Positions 9,168 through 18,647 of a stretch of 64,000 nucleotides of DNA are shown here, one piece after another. This stretch comes from Rhizobiaceae bacterium (lineage in GTDB: Bacteria; Pseudomonadota; Alphaproteobacteria; Rhizobiales; Rhizobiaceae): the NCBI GenBank assembly GCA_017643495.1, contig JAEPNK010000002.1:496001-560000 (forward strand). Reading direction: 5' to 3'. A model generated the notes under the pieces. The model saw nothing but the letters and a program-made list of their open reading frames with translations. It did no database searches and was not told the DNA's origin. Position 1 is the first letter of the stretch, and every line of letters begins with the position of its first letter. The position numbers were made by a program, and so were the translations under genes.

Positions 9168-11120
9168 TCATGATCTGAGTGCTTCCAGATCGACAAAAAG
9201 GTCAAGTGCCTCGGGATTTGCCAGTGCTTCCCGGTTTTTAACCTCACGGCCATGAACTACATCCCTGACAGCCAGTTCCGTAATCTTTCCCGATTTCGTC
9301 CTTGGAATGTCGGCAACCTGAATGATCTTTGCAGGAACATGGCGTGGAGAGGCATTCACCTTGATCAATTGCCGGATTTCCGCTTCGAGTTTGTCGTTCA
9401 AAGTGACACCTTCTGCCAACCGTACGAACAATATCACCCGCGTGTCATCCTTCCACAACTGTCCTATGCACAGGGCCTCCTCCACTTCAGGCATCCGTTC
9501 AACAGGATTGTAGATTTCAGCGGTTCCAATACGTACACCGCCTGGGTTGAGAGTGGCATCAGACCGGCCATGAATGATCATCCCACCGCGCTCGGTCCAC
9601 TCTGCAAAGTCGCCATGGCACCAGACATTGTCAAACCGTGCAAAATAGGCGTCATGATACCTGCTGCCGTCCTTGTCGTTCCAGAAGCCGACCGGCATTG
9701 AGGGAAACGGCCTTACACACATCAACTCCCCCTTGCCTTCACTCATCGGCTTGCCATCATCGTCCCATACCTCGACTGCCATGCCGAGTGATTTACCCTG
9801 GATCTCCCCTTTGTAGACCGGTTGCCAGGGAATGCCCGCCACAAAACAGCCCATCAGATCTGTGCCCCCGGACATCGAGGCCAGATGGACATCCTTCTTT
9901 ATGCCTGAATAAACAAAATCGAAGTTTTCCGGTGCAAGCGGAGAACCGGTAGAGCCAATCATCCTCAATGCAGGAAAATCATGGTGCTCAATGGGCCGGT
10001 AACCGGTATTGCGCACCGCATCAATGAACTTGGCAGAAGTTCCGAACAAGGTGGCCTTTTCATCAGCGACATAATCGAACAGCACGGTATGATCGGGCGC
10101 AAAGGGTGAACCGTCAAACAGCAGCAGCGTGACACCACTGGCAAGAGCACTGGCCAGCCAGTTCCACATCATCCATCCGCAAGTCGTGAAATAAAAGACA
10201 CGATCATCCGGTTTCATGCCTACATGAAGCTGGTGTTCGCTCACAAGCTTCATCAGCACACCGCCATGGGAATGGACAATGCACTTTGGCACTCCGGTTG
10301 TACCGGAAGAGAACATGATGAATAGCGGATGGTGGAAGGGGAGACGCTCGAATACGACCTCGCCAGCCTCATGTCCCTCAAGAAACGATTCAAGATCAAT
10401 CGCGGTGTCCAGGCTGTCAGCCACTTCCTTTGCATTGCCGAGCAGTGGCACAATTACCGTCACCTCAGCTCCCAATGCCGGAACGATTTCGGAGAGCTTG
10501 CCCGCAACATCCTGACGCTTTCCATTGTACCAATAGCCATCGCAGGCAAGAAAGATTTTCGGACCCGTTTGCCCAAACCGGTCTATGACGCCCTTCGGGC
10601 CAAAATCGGGGGAACAGGAAGACCACACGGCACCCAGTGAGGCCGCCGCAATCATTGCAATGATGGTCTCGGGCATGTTGGGCAGCATTGCTGCTATACG
10701 GTCTCCCTTTTGAAGACCGCTGGCAACAAAGGCTTTTTGAAAACGCGAAACCTGCGCATACAGCTCGTCCCTGCTGATACGCCGTTCCTGCTTGTCTTCA
10801 CACCTGAAGACAATCGCATCGCCCTCCCCCCTGAACCTCAGCAGGTTTTCTGCATAATTGAGGCGCGCATCGGGAAAATACGATGCGCCCGGCATTTTGT
10901 CCCCGTCCACAAGAACACGGTCGCCTTTGTGACCAACCAGACCGGCAAAATCCCAGATGGCATCCCAGAACGCCCCGTCCAGTGAACAGGACCATTCATG
11001 CAAAGCCTCATAGTTATCAAACTTCTGTCCTGTGCGTTTTTCTGCAAAGCGCGCGAATTCTGTTAGTCTGGAGGAGTCAATCTGTTCGTGTGACGGTGTC
11101 CACAGAGGTTGCTGCGTCAT
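9168..11120 (-). CDS. Acetoacetyl-CoA synthetase
   Basis: A 650-residue ANL-superfamily ligase that activates acetoacetate with ATP and CoA in the cytoplasm, used when poly-hydroxybutyrate or ketone bodies are degraded. The family-specific N-terminus (PLWTPSHEQ, then FWDAIWDFAG) is present. So are the AMP-binding loop FSSGTTGVPK, GSTGSPLAPENFDFVY, and the C-terminal ATP-handling segment ending in RTKSGKITELAVRD with the catalytic Lys. The start MTQQPLW is preferred because GGAAA lies six bases upstream; another ATG lies four codons earlier. It is a single gene ending at a terminator. Confidence 0.93.
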   Translation of the reverse strand: MTQQPLWTPSHEQIDSSRLTEFARFAEKRTGQKFDNYEALHEWSCSLDGAFWDAIWDFAGLVGHKGDRVLVDGDKMPGASYFPDARLNYAENLLRFRGEGDAIVFRCEDKQERRISRDELYAQVSRFQKAFVASGLQKGDRIAAMLPNMPETIIAMIAAASLGAVWSSCSPDFGPKGVIDRFGQTGPKIFLACDGYWYNGKRQDVAGKLSEIVPALGAEVTVIVPLLGNAKEVADSLDTAIDLESFLEGHEAGEVVFERLPFHHPLFIMFSSGTTGVPKCIVHSHGGVLMKLVSEHQLHVGMKPDDRVFYFTTCGWMMWNWLASALASGVTLLLFDGSPFAPDHTVLFDYVADEKATLFGTSAKFIDAVRNTGYRPIEHHDFPALRMIGSTGSPLAPENFDFVYSGIKKDVHLASMSGGTDLMGCFVAGIPWQPVYKGEIQGKSLGMAVEVWDDDGKPMSEGKGELMCVRPFPSMPVGFWNDKDGSRYHDAYFARFDNVWCHGDFAEWTERGGMIIHGRSDATLNPGGVRIGTAEIYNPVERMPEVEEALCIGQLWKDDTRVILFVRLAEGVTLNDKLEAEIRQLIKVNASPRHVPAKIIQVADIPRTKSGKITELAVRDVVHGREVKNREALANPEALDLFVDLEALRS

Positions 11121-11324
11121 GATAGTTTCCATCTGGCAGGAGGGTATGTTTGTTTGGTGCGCAAAACTATCGTGCAGTACACTGGTGGTAAAGGGGCAGA
11201 AAGCCAGAATGCTGTGGTCTGGAGACAGAACTGTCTGGTATTATCCCAAGGATTACGGCAGGTTGCATAAAGTTGACAGTATCTGGCGAATGAATTGTCC
11301 GCCAAGCATTTTGGGACACAAGTA

Positions 11325-13196
11325 ATGAAGCGCATTGTAGGAGCAATACTGGCCATGCTGATCCTGATCGGCGGGTTCATCACTGCGATGCCATTTCTTG
11401 TTTCCTCTGAAACGGTTCGCCAGCGGATCGTGACAAAGCTCGAGGAAATTACCGGACGCGAAGTGAGTTTTCAGGGCGATCCGACAGTTTCGTTCAGTCC
11501 TTTTCTTGGTATCGAACTGCCAAACCTGTTGCTGAGCGACCCAAAAGCATCTCCCGGTGAACCTTCACTGGTGAGCGTGGAAAGGGTACAGACCCAGCTG
11601 GATCTGCTACCGGCGTTAATGGGTGACATTGTCATCACACGATACCGCCTTATCAGACCATCCATCAGCCTCAAGGTATATGGGGACGGGTTTGAAAACT
11701 GGAACTTTGACCAAGGCCTGCTTCGCAAGGCGGTTGAAAGCAATCGTGACGAAACCACCGAACCCGTGCATGCCAGACTTGGCACATTTGAAATTGAAGA
11801 TGGCAAGATCATTTACGAAGACGTGATATCCGGCATCAAGGAGGAAATAACCTCGGCAAATGCAAGGTTTGACTGGCCGGATACCGGGAAACCTGCAACG
11901 CTTGACGGATCAGCGATCTGGCGGGGGGAAAATGTTTCCTTCAAGGGTAGCGCAAACAAGGCGATACAGCTCTTGGCCGGCGGCAGTTCAGATGTCACCA
12001 TGGACATTGAAACTGCCCCGCTTGTGGTGAAATTTTCCGGCGAAGCAAACATGATATCCGACCTTTTTATCAGGGGACGGATCATCGCTTCTTCTCCTTC
12101 GATAGACAGGCTTTCCACCTTTGTTGACATCAACATCGGCAATCCGGGGCTTTCCGGTCAGTGGGAGATAGAAGGCAATGTCGAGGGAACAACCCGTACA
12201 GCAAAGGTGACCGAGGCACGGGTAAAAGCGGCAAACCTTTCTGCAGGCGGGGTTGTCAGCTTCACAATCGACGAAACAAATCAGGCAAAAATTGACGGCA
12301 CACTTGCCTTTGACACCATCGATCTCTCCCCACTTCTGGCAACCAATGCCACCGAAGAAAACACAGTCGAAGAAACCGACAAACCGGGCGACGTCGATTT
12401 TGACCTCCGCATCTCCACCAACCGTCTGATAATCTCCGGTCTTGAATTGACCAGCATGGCTGCTGCCATAACAATGAAAGATGGCAATTGGGTATTCGAC
12501 ATAGGTCATTCGGAAGGTTTCGGCGGCACGCTCATCGCCAAACTTGGCGAACGAACTGAAAACGGCAAAAACCATTCATTCCTTGAAATAACAGCCCGTG
12601 GAATAGATGCAGCAGAAATTTCCGCTCTCTTGCCGGAAAAACAGCTTGGATTGTCAGGCAGGGCCGACATCAATGCAAATCTGCGTTCCCGTTCGCACGA
12701 AAGCGGATTTGGTGACAAAAGCCTAAACGGCACCGTCGATGCAAACCTGAAAAACGGTGAAATAACAGGGATTGACCTGAAAAACCTGCTTCATTCCACT
12801 CCGCCCGAAGGAAATACAGACCTTCCCAAACAGCTGGAAACCGGAGGGTCTTCTCCGTTTGAAGAGCTAACCATTGTATCCTTTGTCAATCACGGCGTCG
12901 TCTCCATTGCCAAATCGCAGATCCGGAACGGTGACCTGATGATACAACTTCTGGGGAACATAAACTTCATCGACAACGGACTTGCCCTGAGAGCCCAGGA
13001 AATCAATGAAAACGGTCCCATGCCTGACCGGCTGTTTATAGGCGGGACCATGGCCAACCCGCTTGTATCGGTCCAGAATGGTCCGGTATCGACCGAAGAA
13101 CCGAAAAAGCTTGATGAGCAAAGCCTGCCAGTGCCAAAATCCGGAGATACGCTACTGAAAACAGAAGTGCCAGCCGGCAACAGCATCTCGAACTGA
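11325..13196 (+). CDS. AsmA-family envelope protein
   Basis: A 623-residue protein anchored by one N-terminal membrane segment (KRIVGAILAMLILIGGF) with the bulk in the periplasm. The AsmA N-terminal signature follows: ITGREVSFQGDPTVSFSPFLGIELPNLLLSD. The C-terminal third has the AsmA_2-like pattern (GLSGRADINANLRSRS, LNGTVDANLKNGEITGIDLKNLL). Family members influence outer-membrane biogenesis and lipid transport. The ATG at 11325 is chosen over an upstream TTG because it starts the membrane anchor directly. The small DUF6460 gene follows 24 bases downstream, probably in the same transcript. Confidence 0.85.
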   Translation: MKRIVGAILAMLILIGGFITAMPFLVSSETVRQRIVTKLEEITGREVSFQGDPTVSFSPFLGIELPNLLLSDPKASPGEPSLVSVERVQTQLDLLPALMGDIVITRYRLIRPSISLKVYGDGFENWNFDQGLLRKAVESNRDETTEPVHARLGTFEIEDGKIIYEDVISGIKEEITSANARFDWPDTGKPATLDGSAIWRGENVSFKGSANKAIQLLAGGSSDVTMDIETAPLVVKFSGEANMISDLFIRGRIIASSPSIDRLSTFVDINIGNPGLSGQWEIEGNVEGTTRTAKVTEARVKAANLSAGGVVSFTIDETNQAKIDGTLAFDTIDLSPLLATNATEENTVEETDKPGDVDFDLRISTNRLIISGLELTSMAAAITMKDGNWVFDIGHSEGFGGTLIAKLGERTENGKNHSFLEITARGIDAAEISALLPEKQLGLSGRADINANLRSRSHESGFGDKSLNGTVDANLKNGEITGIDLKNLLHSTPPEGNTDLPKQLETGGSSPFEELTIVSFVNHGVVSIAKSQIRNGDLMIQLLGNINFIDNGLALRAQEINENGPMPDRLFIGGTMANPLVSVQNGPVSTEEPKKLDEQSLPVPKSGDTLLKTEVPAGNSISN

Positions 13197-13220
13197 CTGT
13201 CATTTCAAACGGAAATACTG

Positions 13221-13463
13221 ATGTTTCGCTTTCTGTCCACCATAGTAAAGATCGGCATCGCCTCGCTGGTTACCGGTGTGGTGCTGACAAAGCTGGATCT
13301 CTCTGCAGAACAGGTATTGCTCGAACTGGGCATGACCCCTGACAATGTCATGACGGCACTGGAAAGCGGTGTGCAATGGGCATTGCCAAACATCATTCTT
13401 GGTTCAATGGTGATCGTGCCGGTATGGCTGGTGGTTTACCTGTTCCGCCCTCCCCGCAGCTGA
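13221..13463 (+). CDS. Small two-helix membrane protein (DUF6460-like)
   Basis: An 80-residue protein with a membrane segment near the N-terminus (IVKIGIASLVTGVVLT) and one near the C-terminus (IILGSMVIVPVWLVVYLF), with an amphipathic stretch between. It resembles the DUF6460 proteins of Hyphomicrobiales; function is unknown. The gene follows the AsmA-family gene and ends seven bases from the stop of the convergent regulator gene. Confidence 0.65.
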   Translation: MFRFLSTIVKIGIASLVTGVVLTKLDLSAEQVLLELGMTPDNVMTALESGVQWALPNIILGSMVIVPVWLVVYLFRPPRS

Positions 13464-13469
13464 TTTTCA

Positions 13470-14897
13470 CTATTGGAAATCAAAAGCCGATACACCGCGC
13501 ACCATTTCATCAAGTCCCAGGGGACGCGTGAGTGGTGGATGGGCACGGGATATGCAGCCCGGACGTTCGCAAAGCCTGCAACCGGGGCCAATTTTGACCG
13601 GTTCCCGGGCACTTTCTCCAACCAGCCCGTCGGCATAGATAACGTCATCGGCATGGGAAACATCGAAACCAACCAGCAAAGCGGTTCGCTGGGGCCTGTC
13701 GAAATAGCCTGAACGCAATCCTTCGACAGTCCGTCCGATCACCACAAATTTTGCCTCCTGCGGTGTTAAGACCGCCTCTGCAAATATCTGTCCGGGACTT
13801 CCGAAGGCCTGATGAACAACGAGTTTCGGACAATCCCCGCCAAAGCGGGTAACCGGAAAACCGTTGGCACCGGCTCTTCGGATACGATTACCGGCCGCAT
13901 CCGTCTCCATTACAAAAAAGGGAACCGCACTCTGCCCGGTTTTTTGCAACATCGTCAGCCGCCATGCAGCTTGTGCGAAGGTCACTCCGAACCGTGAGCG
14001 CAACATGTTGATGTCATATTTCAGACGTTTCGCAGTATTGTAGAACTTCTCATAGGGAAGGATCATTGCCAGTGCGAGAAGACGGGCAAATTCAAATCGC
14101 GCAAGCCGTTTTGCCTCATCCGATGTCAGTTTGAGAAATGCAACTTCTTCGTCAATCAGCTTTCCTTCAGCCAGTAACGCCACTTCGATTGCGACTTCCT
14201 GCATCTGGTCGGCAGGAGAAAGCCTTTCTGAAATCATCAGGCGGTTTGAATGTCTGTCAAAGCGCCGACGCCAGTTCGGCATTGTCTCTATCGGAAGAAC
14301 CTGAACGACCAGTCCCTGCTCATGCCTCAACCAGAGTTTCAGGGCAGACATGAGTCCCTCGCGTGTATCGAGCTGGCTTGTGATACGTTCAGCAGCCTGC
14401 TCAATTGCCGGGATATACGGCGAAGACTGTTCCATCGCCTGTCTCATCTCGTCCACAGGAAGACGGGAAGCTGTTTGAACAACATCGGCCCCTTCCTCAG
14501 CCATCATGCTGGAAAGCCCGGAAAGTCTTTCAAGCGACTCCCTGTAACCACGGTACAGCTTGACCATGGCATTGGCGACATTGGGCGTGGCTTCGGTAAA
14601 TTCGATCAACTCACTGCGGTCAGGTATTTCTCCGGCCAGCAATGGGTCGGAGAAGGCTTCTTTCAACTGGCCAACGAGATTCTCATCTCCAGCCCCTTGC
14701 AATTCTTCAAGATCAAGCTTGTATGTGGAGGCAAGTTTGAGAAGCAGCTGAACGGTCAACGGCCGCTGGTTTCGCTCGATCAGATTGAGATAACTTGCAG
14801 AAATGCCCAATTCTTCAGCCATTGCCGTCTGTGTGAGATTGAGACCGGAACGAATACGCCTGATGCGGGGGCCTGCAAAAATCTTCTGGTCAGCCAT
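13470..14897 (-). CDS. XRE-family regulator of the ScfR (short-chain fatty acyl metabolism) group
   Basis: A 475-residue one-component regulator. Residues 8-65 are a Cro/C1 helix-turn-helix (RRIRSGLNLTQTAMAEELG, SASYLNLIERNQRPLT). The middle carries a degenerate IrrE/ImmA-like domain in which no HEXXH zinc motif is seen (IEVALLAEGKLID). The C-terminal DUF2083 domain includes CRLCERPGCISRAHPPLTRPLG with three Cys. Known relatives (RamB, MccR, PccR) control acetyl-CoA and propionyl-CoA pathways according to acyl-CoA state. The gene is divergent from a 78-residue protein gene, and TTGTAAA-type repeats lie in the shared promoter region. Confidence 0.85.
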   Translation of the reverse strand: MADQKIFAGPRIRRIRSGLNLTQTAMAEELGISASYLNLIERNQRPLTVQLLLKLASTYKLDLEELQGAGDENLVGQLKEAFSDPLLAGEIPDRSELIEFTEATPNVANAMVKLYRGYRESLERLSGLSSMMAEEGADVVQTASRLPVDEMRQAMEQSSPYIPAIEQAAERITSQLDTREGLMSALKLWLRHEQGLVVQVLPIETMPNWRRRFDRHSNRLMISERLSPADQMQEVAIEVALLAEGKLIDEEVAFLKLTSDEAKRLARFEFARLLALAMILPYEKFYNTAKRLKYDINMLRSRFGVTFAQAAWRLTMLQKTGQSAVPFFVMETDAAGNRIRRAGANGFPVTRFGGDCPKLVVHQAFGSPGQIFAEAVLTPQEAKFVVIGRTVEGLRSGYFDRPQRTALLVGFDVSHADDVIYADGLVGESAREPVKIGPGCRLCERPGCISRAHPPLTRPLGLDEMVRGVSAFDFQ

Positions 14898-14913
14898 GTA
14901 TAAACACTCTCAA

Positions 14914-14931
14914 TTGTAAATTTTTTTACAA
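14914..14931. promoter_or_regulatory. Candidate ScfR-type operator 1
   Basis: TTGTAAA-TTTT-TTTACAA is an inverted repeat with perfect seven-base arms, 16 bases upstream of the regulator start. It resembles the TTTGCAAA-like sites of the RamB/PccR group. The assignment is inferred from position and form. Confidence 0.5.
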
Positions 14932-15011
14932 ACTGACAGGATACTAAGTAAAATACCGGACAAAATCACGCGAAATTTCTCGAAACACGCGACATTTGTG
15001 AAAATTTTCAG

Positions 15012-15022
15012 TTACATTGTAA
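15012..15022. promoter_or_regulatory. Candidate ScfR-type operator 2
   Basis: TTACA-T-TGTAA repeats the same half-site closer to the divergent small gene (start at 15093). Two sites in one divergent promoter region would let the regulator control both directions. Confidence 0.4.
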
Positions 15023-15092
15023 AAATAGTGAACTAGCTTTTTCTGCAAGAGCGGTGTTCCGCACAGAGCAATCAGAAAAGAAGGCCACTACG

Positions 15093-15329
15093 ATGTCTAC
15101 AAAACCACCAGTCAAGGAACGCTCAGAGGAAATGTCATCAAGCATGTCCATGGATGAGCAGTCGGCAATCAGAATGGTTGCCAACGACCTCCACCGCCTC
15201 AACCAGTCAGTCATGAAAGCGGTTGAAGCTGGCGTGTCAGTCGAACTGATCCGTTCTGCTCGCCATCATAGCGGCGACGGCAACTTCGGGGACCTGCTGA
15301 CACCGGTAATCGTCAAACAAAACAGTTAA
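15093..15329 (+). CDS. Small conserved-looking hypothetical protein
   Basis: A 78-residue soluble protein, not recognised. The start MSTKPPVKERSEE has AAGAAGG upstream; a longer frame begins 13 codons earlier without a better site. The chain looks helical (MVANDLHRLNQSVMKAVEAGVSVELIRSARHHSGDG). The gene is divergent from the ScfR-type regulator with candidate operators between them, so it may be its target. It ends at a strong terminator. Confidence 0.7.
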   Translation: MSTKPPVKERSEEMSSSMSMDEQSAIRMVANDLHRLNQSVMKAVEAGVSVELIRSARHHSGDGNFGDLLTPVIVKQNS

Positions 15330-15355
15330 ACGGCTTGGGCCGGGGCAAGGGGGTG

Positions 15356-15384
15356 GGCTGTCCGCTTATGGCGGGCAGCCTTTT
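15356..15384 (+). terminator. Rho-independent terminator
   Basis: A ten-base-pair stem GGCTGTCCGC/GCGGGCAGCC with one G-U pair, loop TTATG, followed by TTTT. It follows the 78-residue protein gene by 26 bases. Confidence 0.75.
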
Positions 15385-15404
15385 GATTCTGTTTCCGACT
15401 CTGT

Positions 15405-16556
15405 TCAAACGGCTGACAGCGCACTGTCGAGCTCATTCAGAAGGTCCTCCGGCTCCTCAATACCAACGGATAAGCGGATGAGGTTCTCGGGGCACCCTGT
15501 CAGTTCGCCCTCAAGTGTATGCCGGTGCTCTACCAGGCTCTCCACACCGCCAAGTGACGTTGCCCTGTGAATGCCTTTCAGGTTGGCACAAAACCGGAGT
15601 GCGTCATCACGACCACCCCTCACCAAAAATGACATCAGGTAGCCATAGCCACCATCCATATCCCTTTTGGCCAACTCGTGGCCCTCATGACTTGCGAGGC
15701 CCGGATACCAGACATCTTCAATTTTCTCATGGTTCTCAAGATGATCAGCGATTGCTTGTGAAGTTGAGCACATCCTCTCAAGACGCAGCGGAAGGGTTCT
15801 CATTCCGCGTATCAGCAACCACGCGGCCTGCGCAGACAGTATGGCACCACCATCGTGGCGTTGCTCCTTGATGAACTGCCAGAGATCATCCTGGTGAGTA
15901 CGGCAAGAAAGGACGCCGGCAAGCACATCCGAATGCCCATTAATGGCTTTGGTGGCCGAATGAATGACAATATCGGCTCCCAGGGCAAGCGGCTTCATCA
16001 ACAGTGGTGTAGCAGCAGTGGCATCCACTGCAAGCCTGCATCCGTTCGCCAGACAACTAGCGGCAATTGCCCTGATATCGCTCATTAGAATCCAGGGATT
16101 GGAAGGCACTTCCACAAGCACAATCGCGGGCTGTTCTTCCTGTAGTGTATTGCAGAAAGTTTCTGTTTCCGTGCTGTCTGCCTCGACAAGCCTGATATTG
16201 CGGCGCTCGCAAAGCCGTCGCGCATAGGCCGTTGTTCCCCAATATGTGCCTTTCTGCATCAACAGGGTCTGCCCGGGCTTCAGCCAGTCAAGCAACGTCC
16301 CGATGGCTGCCATACCGCTAGAAAACAGCAATGTGTCGGATGCCTCTTCCATTCGGCAAAGTATGTCTTCTGCCAAGCGCACCTGGTCATTATGGTCCCG
16401 GCCATACACGTTGCCCGGTACCAGAGGATTGTAGTCATCATCCCGGATAAAGGTGGTTGAACTTTGTATCGGTGGCACAACACCACCGGAAGCAGCATCA
16501 AAAAAGCCGCCAGCTCTGGCGGCTAGTGTCGCTTTTCCTTTGGCTTCATCATTCAT
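15405..16556 (-). CDS. Cys/Met metabolism PLP-dependent enzyme (cystathionine gamma-synthase/lyase-like)
   Basis: A 383-residue fold-type I PLP enzyme. Landmarks are the substrate-binding segment VPPIQSSTTF, YGRDHNDQVRLAE, the cofactor region SSGMAAIG, and the Schiff-base Lys in HSATKAINGHSD. SLGGVESLVEHR near the C-terminus is the usual family ending. The precise reaction (gamma-synthase, gamma-lyase or beta-lyase) cannot be assigned. The ATG at 16556 overlaps the end of the transporter gene by eight bases, so translation is coupled, and alkB lies upstream in the same run. Confidence 0.85.
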   Translation of the reverse strand: MNDEAKGKATLAARAGGFFDAASGGVVPPIQSSTTFIRDDDYNPLVPGNVYGRDHNDQVRLAEDILCRMEEASDTLLFSSGMAAIGTLLDWLKPGQTLLMQKGTYWGTTAYARRLCERRNIRLVEADSTETETFCNTLQEEQPAIVLVEVPSNPWILMSDIRAIAASCLANGCRLAVDATAATPLLMKPLALGADIVIHSATKAINGHSDVLAGVLSCRTHQDDLWQFIKEQRHDGGAILSAQAAWLLIRGMRTLPLRLERMCSTSQAIADHLENHEKIEDVWYPGLASHEGHELAKRDMDGGYGYLMSFLVRGGRDDALRFCANLKGIHRATSLGGVESLVEHRHTLEGELTGCPENLIRLSVGIEEPEDLLNELDSALSAV

Positions 16557-17391
16557 TTCGCTGCCGGGTCCACATTGCAAATCCAAAGCCCGTGAATAAC
16601 ATCAGCAAGCCGTAGACTGCAATTGGTATGGAGATATCCGGCCGGTCAAGAATGGTCAGTGCCACAGCCAGTCCAAGTGTGGAATTCTGCAAGCCACACT
16701 CCAGCGTAATCGCACTTCTTTGGCTGGCAGGCAAAAGAAGAAACCTTGCCGTCAGAAATGCGACAGCCATGGTAACAAGGTTCAGAACAATTGCCGGAAA
16801 CCCGACCTGTTGAATGTAGGAAGCAATATTCGCTCGTTCGGCAAAAAGCGCACCAATGACCACCGCAATGAATATGATCATTGAAAGCGGCGCAAATACC
16901 CTTTCTGCACGGTCAGCCAAGCCCGCATTCAGTTTTCGAACCAGCATGCCCAAAGCGACCGGGATCGTGGTTATCAGAAGGATCCCGATCATTGTACTTG
17001 CAATGGGCAAATCGGGAGCCCCCTGCCCCATATGGTAGTTAAGCGACCATCCGGTAATCAATGGCACGGTAACAAACCCCAACAGACTGATGATTGCCGT
17101 CAGTGACACTGAAAGCGCAACATCGCCCCGCGAAATATAGGTCAGTATGTTTGAAGTTACCCCGCCCGGGCAGGCGGCAAGGATCATCATGCCCACTGCC
17201 AGCGCCCCACTCAGTTGAAAGAGAGAAAGTACCAGAAATGCGAGTAAGGGCAGCGAAACAATTTGCAGGAATGTGCCCGCCAGAAACGCCTTCGGTTTTG
17301 CAAACACCCGGGTGAAGTCTTTCACCGTAAGCCCAAGCCCCATACCAAACATTATGATCGCCAGAGCGATCGGCAATCCGACTTTCAACAT
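16549..17391 (-). CDS. Bile acid:sodium symporter (BASS) family transporter
   Basis: A 280-residue inner-membrane protein with about nine hydrophobic segments. BASS-type features include AACPGGVTSNILTYISRGDVALS (core broken-helix region), FMLGMGL-like N-terminal helix and ECGLQNSTLGLAVAL near the end. Family members carry organic anions or keto-acids with sodium. The ATG at 17391 is chosen because GGGGGAG lies six bases upstream; a TTG lies five codons earlier. It sits between alkB and a PLP enzyme gene in one apparent operon. Confidence 0.85.
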   Translation of the reverse strand: MLKVGLPIALAIIMFGMGLGLTVKDFTRVFAKPKAFLAGTFLQIVSLPLLAFLVLSLFQLSGALAVGMMILAACPGGVTSNILTYISRGDVALSVSLTAIISLLGFVTVPLITGWSLNYHMGQGAPDLPIASTMIGILLITTIPVALGMLVRKLNAGLADRAERVFAPLSMIIFIAVVIGALFAERANIASYIQQVGFPAIVLNLVTMAVAFLTARFLLLPASQRSAITLECGLQNSTLGLAVALTILDRPDISIPIAVYGLLMLFTGFGFAMWTRQRNE

Positions 17392-17421
17392 AATTGCTCC
17401 CCCCAAAAGACAATCGGAAGT

Positions 17422-18552
17422 TTACGGACCTGTATTGACGTTGGAAAGGTCTCCGCCTGCCATATCCATAACTTTGGGATTCATCACTGCAAACCATACG
17501 GGTGGAACAAGCGCCATTGTGAAACACCCCGGATACCCACTTGGCAAACGGGGAAGGTCATGGAAATCGCGCAGGCTTTGATACGGTCTCATCGGGTTGG
17601 CGTGATGATCTGAATGGCGTTGAAGATGGAACAGCAGGAGGTTTGAAACAATGTGGTTTGTGTTCCATGAATGATGCGGTTCGCAGGGTTCATAGCGGCC
17701 ATTTTCCCTGCGCTTTCTCATCAGACCATAATGTTCAACGTAATTCGCCATGGTCAAATGCATCCATCCAACGAAGTGATGCAACAACAAAAACGGCAAC
17801 ATGATCAGCCCGAAGAGTGCCACCAGCACAACGGCAATTAAAAGACTGATGGCATAGCCTTGCAACAAGTCATTGCGCCAGGACCAGAACGAATGGCCCT
17901 TTTTCGCCAGCCGTTTCCTTTCCATTCCCCAGGCGATCTTTGCCGTTGCAGGAAGTTCACGCATCGCAAAGGCATAAAGGCTTTCGTTCAGGCGTGCCGA
18001 AGTAGGGTCCTCGGGTGTGGCGACCATCACATGGTGGCCCTGGTTATGCTCGATGCAAAAGTGTGAATAGCCTGTAAGCGATGTAATCAGTTTTGCCCCA
18101 AACCGGTCCAGGCGATTGTGCTTGTGTCCAAGTTCATGACCGACTGTCAGGCCACTGCCAGATGCAGCACCCGTACCAATGGTCAGAGCAAGGAATGCCC
18201 ATACCGGCAGTTGAAGGGTACCGACAGCAACCGCAGCAAGAAAGAAACTCAAATAAAATACCGGAATGGATGCAAACAACAGCCAGCGGTAATACTGGTC
18301 GGACGACAATTGCTCTACAATTTCTTCCGGTGGATTGCTTTCATCCTCGCCGAAAACCAGATCGAGAACCGGCACAACAAGATAATAGAACAGCAGCGGA
18401 AATAATGCCCACAAAAAACTGCCCCCTGCCAGCAGAAATCCGGCCGCTACTGCTGGGGCAGCCGGTGAAAGCACCGACCCGATCCACAAATAACGTTTCT
18501 TGTCTGTATAGGTGATCTCTTGACCGTCACCGGTCGTCGCAACAAACAACAT
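17422..18552 (-). CDS. alkB: Alkane 1-monooxygenase (integral-membrane non-heme diiron hydroxylase)
   Basis: A 376-residue inner-membrane enzyme that hydroxylates the terminal methyl of medium-chain alkanes using rubredoxin-delivered electrons. Several hydrophobic segments are present, along with the diagnostic His boxes: HELGHKHN, EHNQGHHVMVATPEDPTSAR, NYVEHYG and LQRHSDHHANP. The ending NPKVMDMAGGD is also typical. No rubredoxin gene is adjacent. It starts an apparent three-gene operon with the BASS transporter (30-base gap) and the PLP enzyme. Confidence 0.93.
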   Translation of the reverse strand: MLFVATTGDGQEITYTDKKRYLWIGSVLSPAAPAVAAGFLLAGGSFLWALFPLLFYYLVVPVLDLVFGEDESNPPEEIVEQLSSDQYYRWLLFASIPVFYLSFFLAAVAVGTLQLPVWAFLALTIGTGAASGSGLTVGHELGHKHNRLDRFGAKLITSLTGYSHFCIEHNQGHHVMVATPEDPTSARLNESLYAFAMRELPATAKIAWGMERKRLAKKGHSFWSWRNDLLQGYAISLLIAVVLVALFGLIMLPFLLLHHFVGWMHLTMANYVEHYGLMRKRRENGRYEPCEPHHSWNTNHIVSNLLLFHLQRHSDHHANPMRPYQSLRDFHDLPRLPSGYPGCFTMALVPPVWFAVMNPKVMDMAGGDLSNVNTGP

Positions 18553-18647
18553 GCCACGAGTCTCCTCTCCACAGACTTACTTTAACGTAATGGGCAACTT
18601 TTTCAATCACCCATGCTGACACAGGAACTGTAAACAATCTGTGGATA

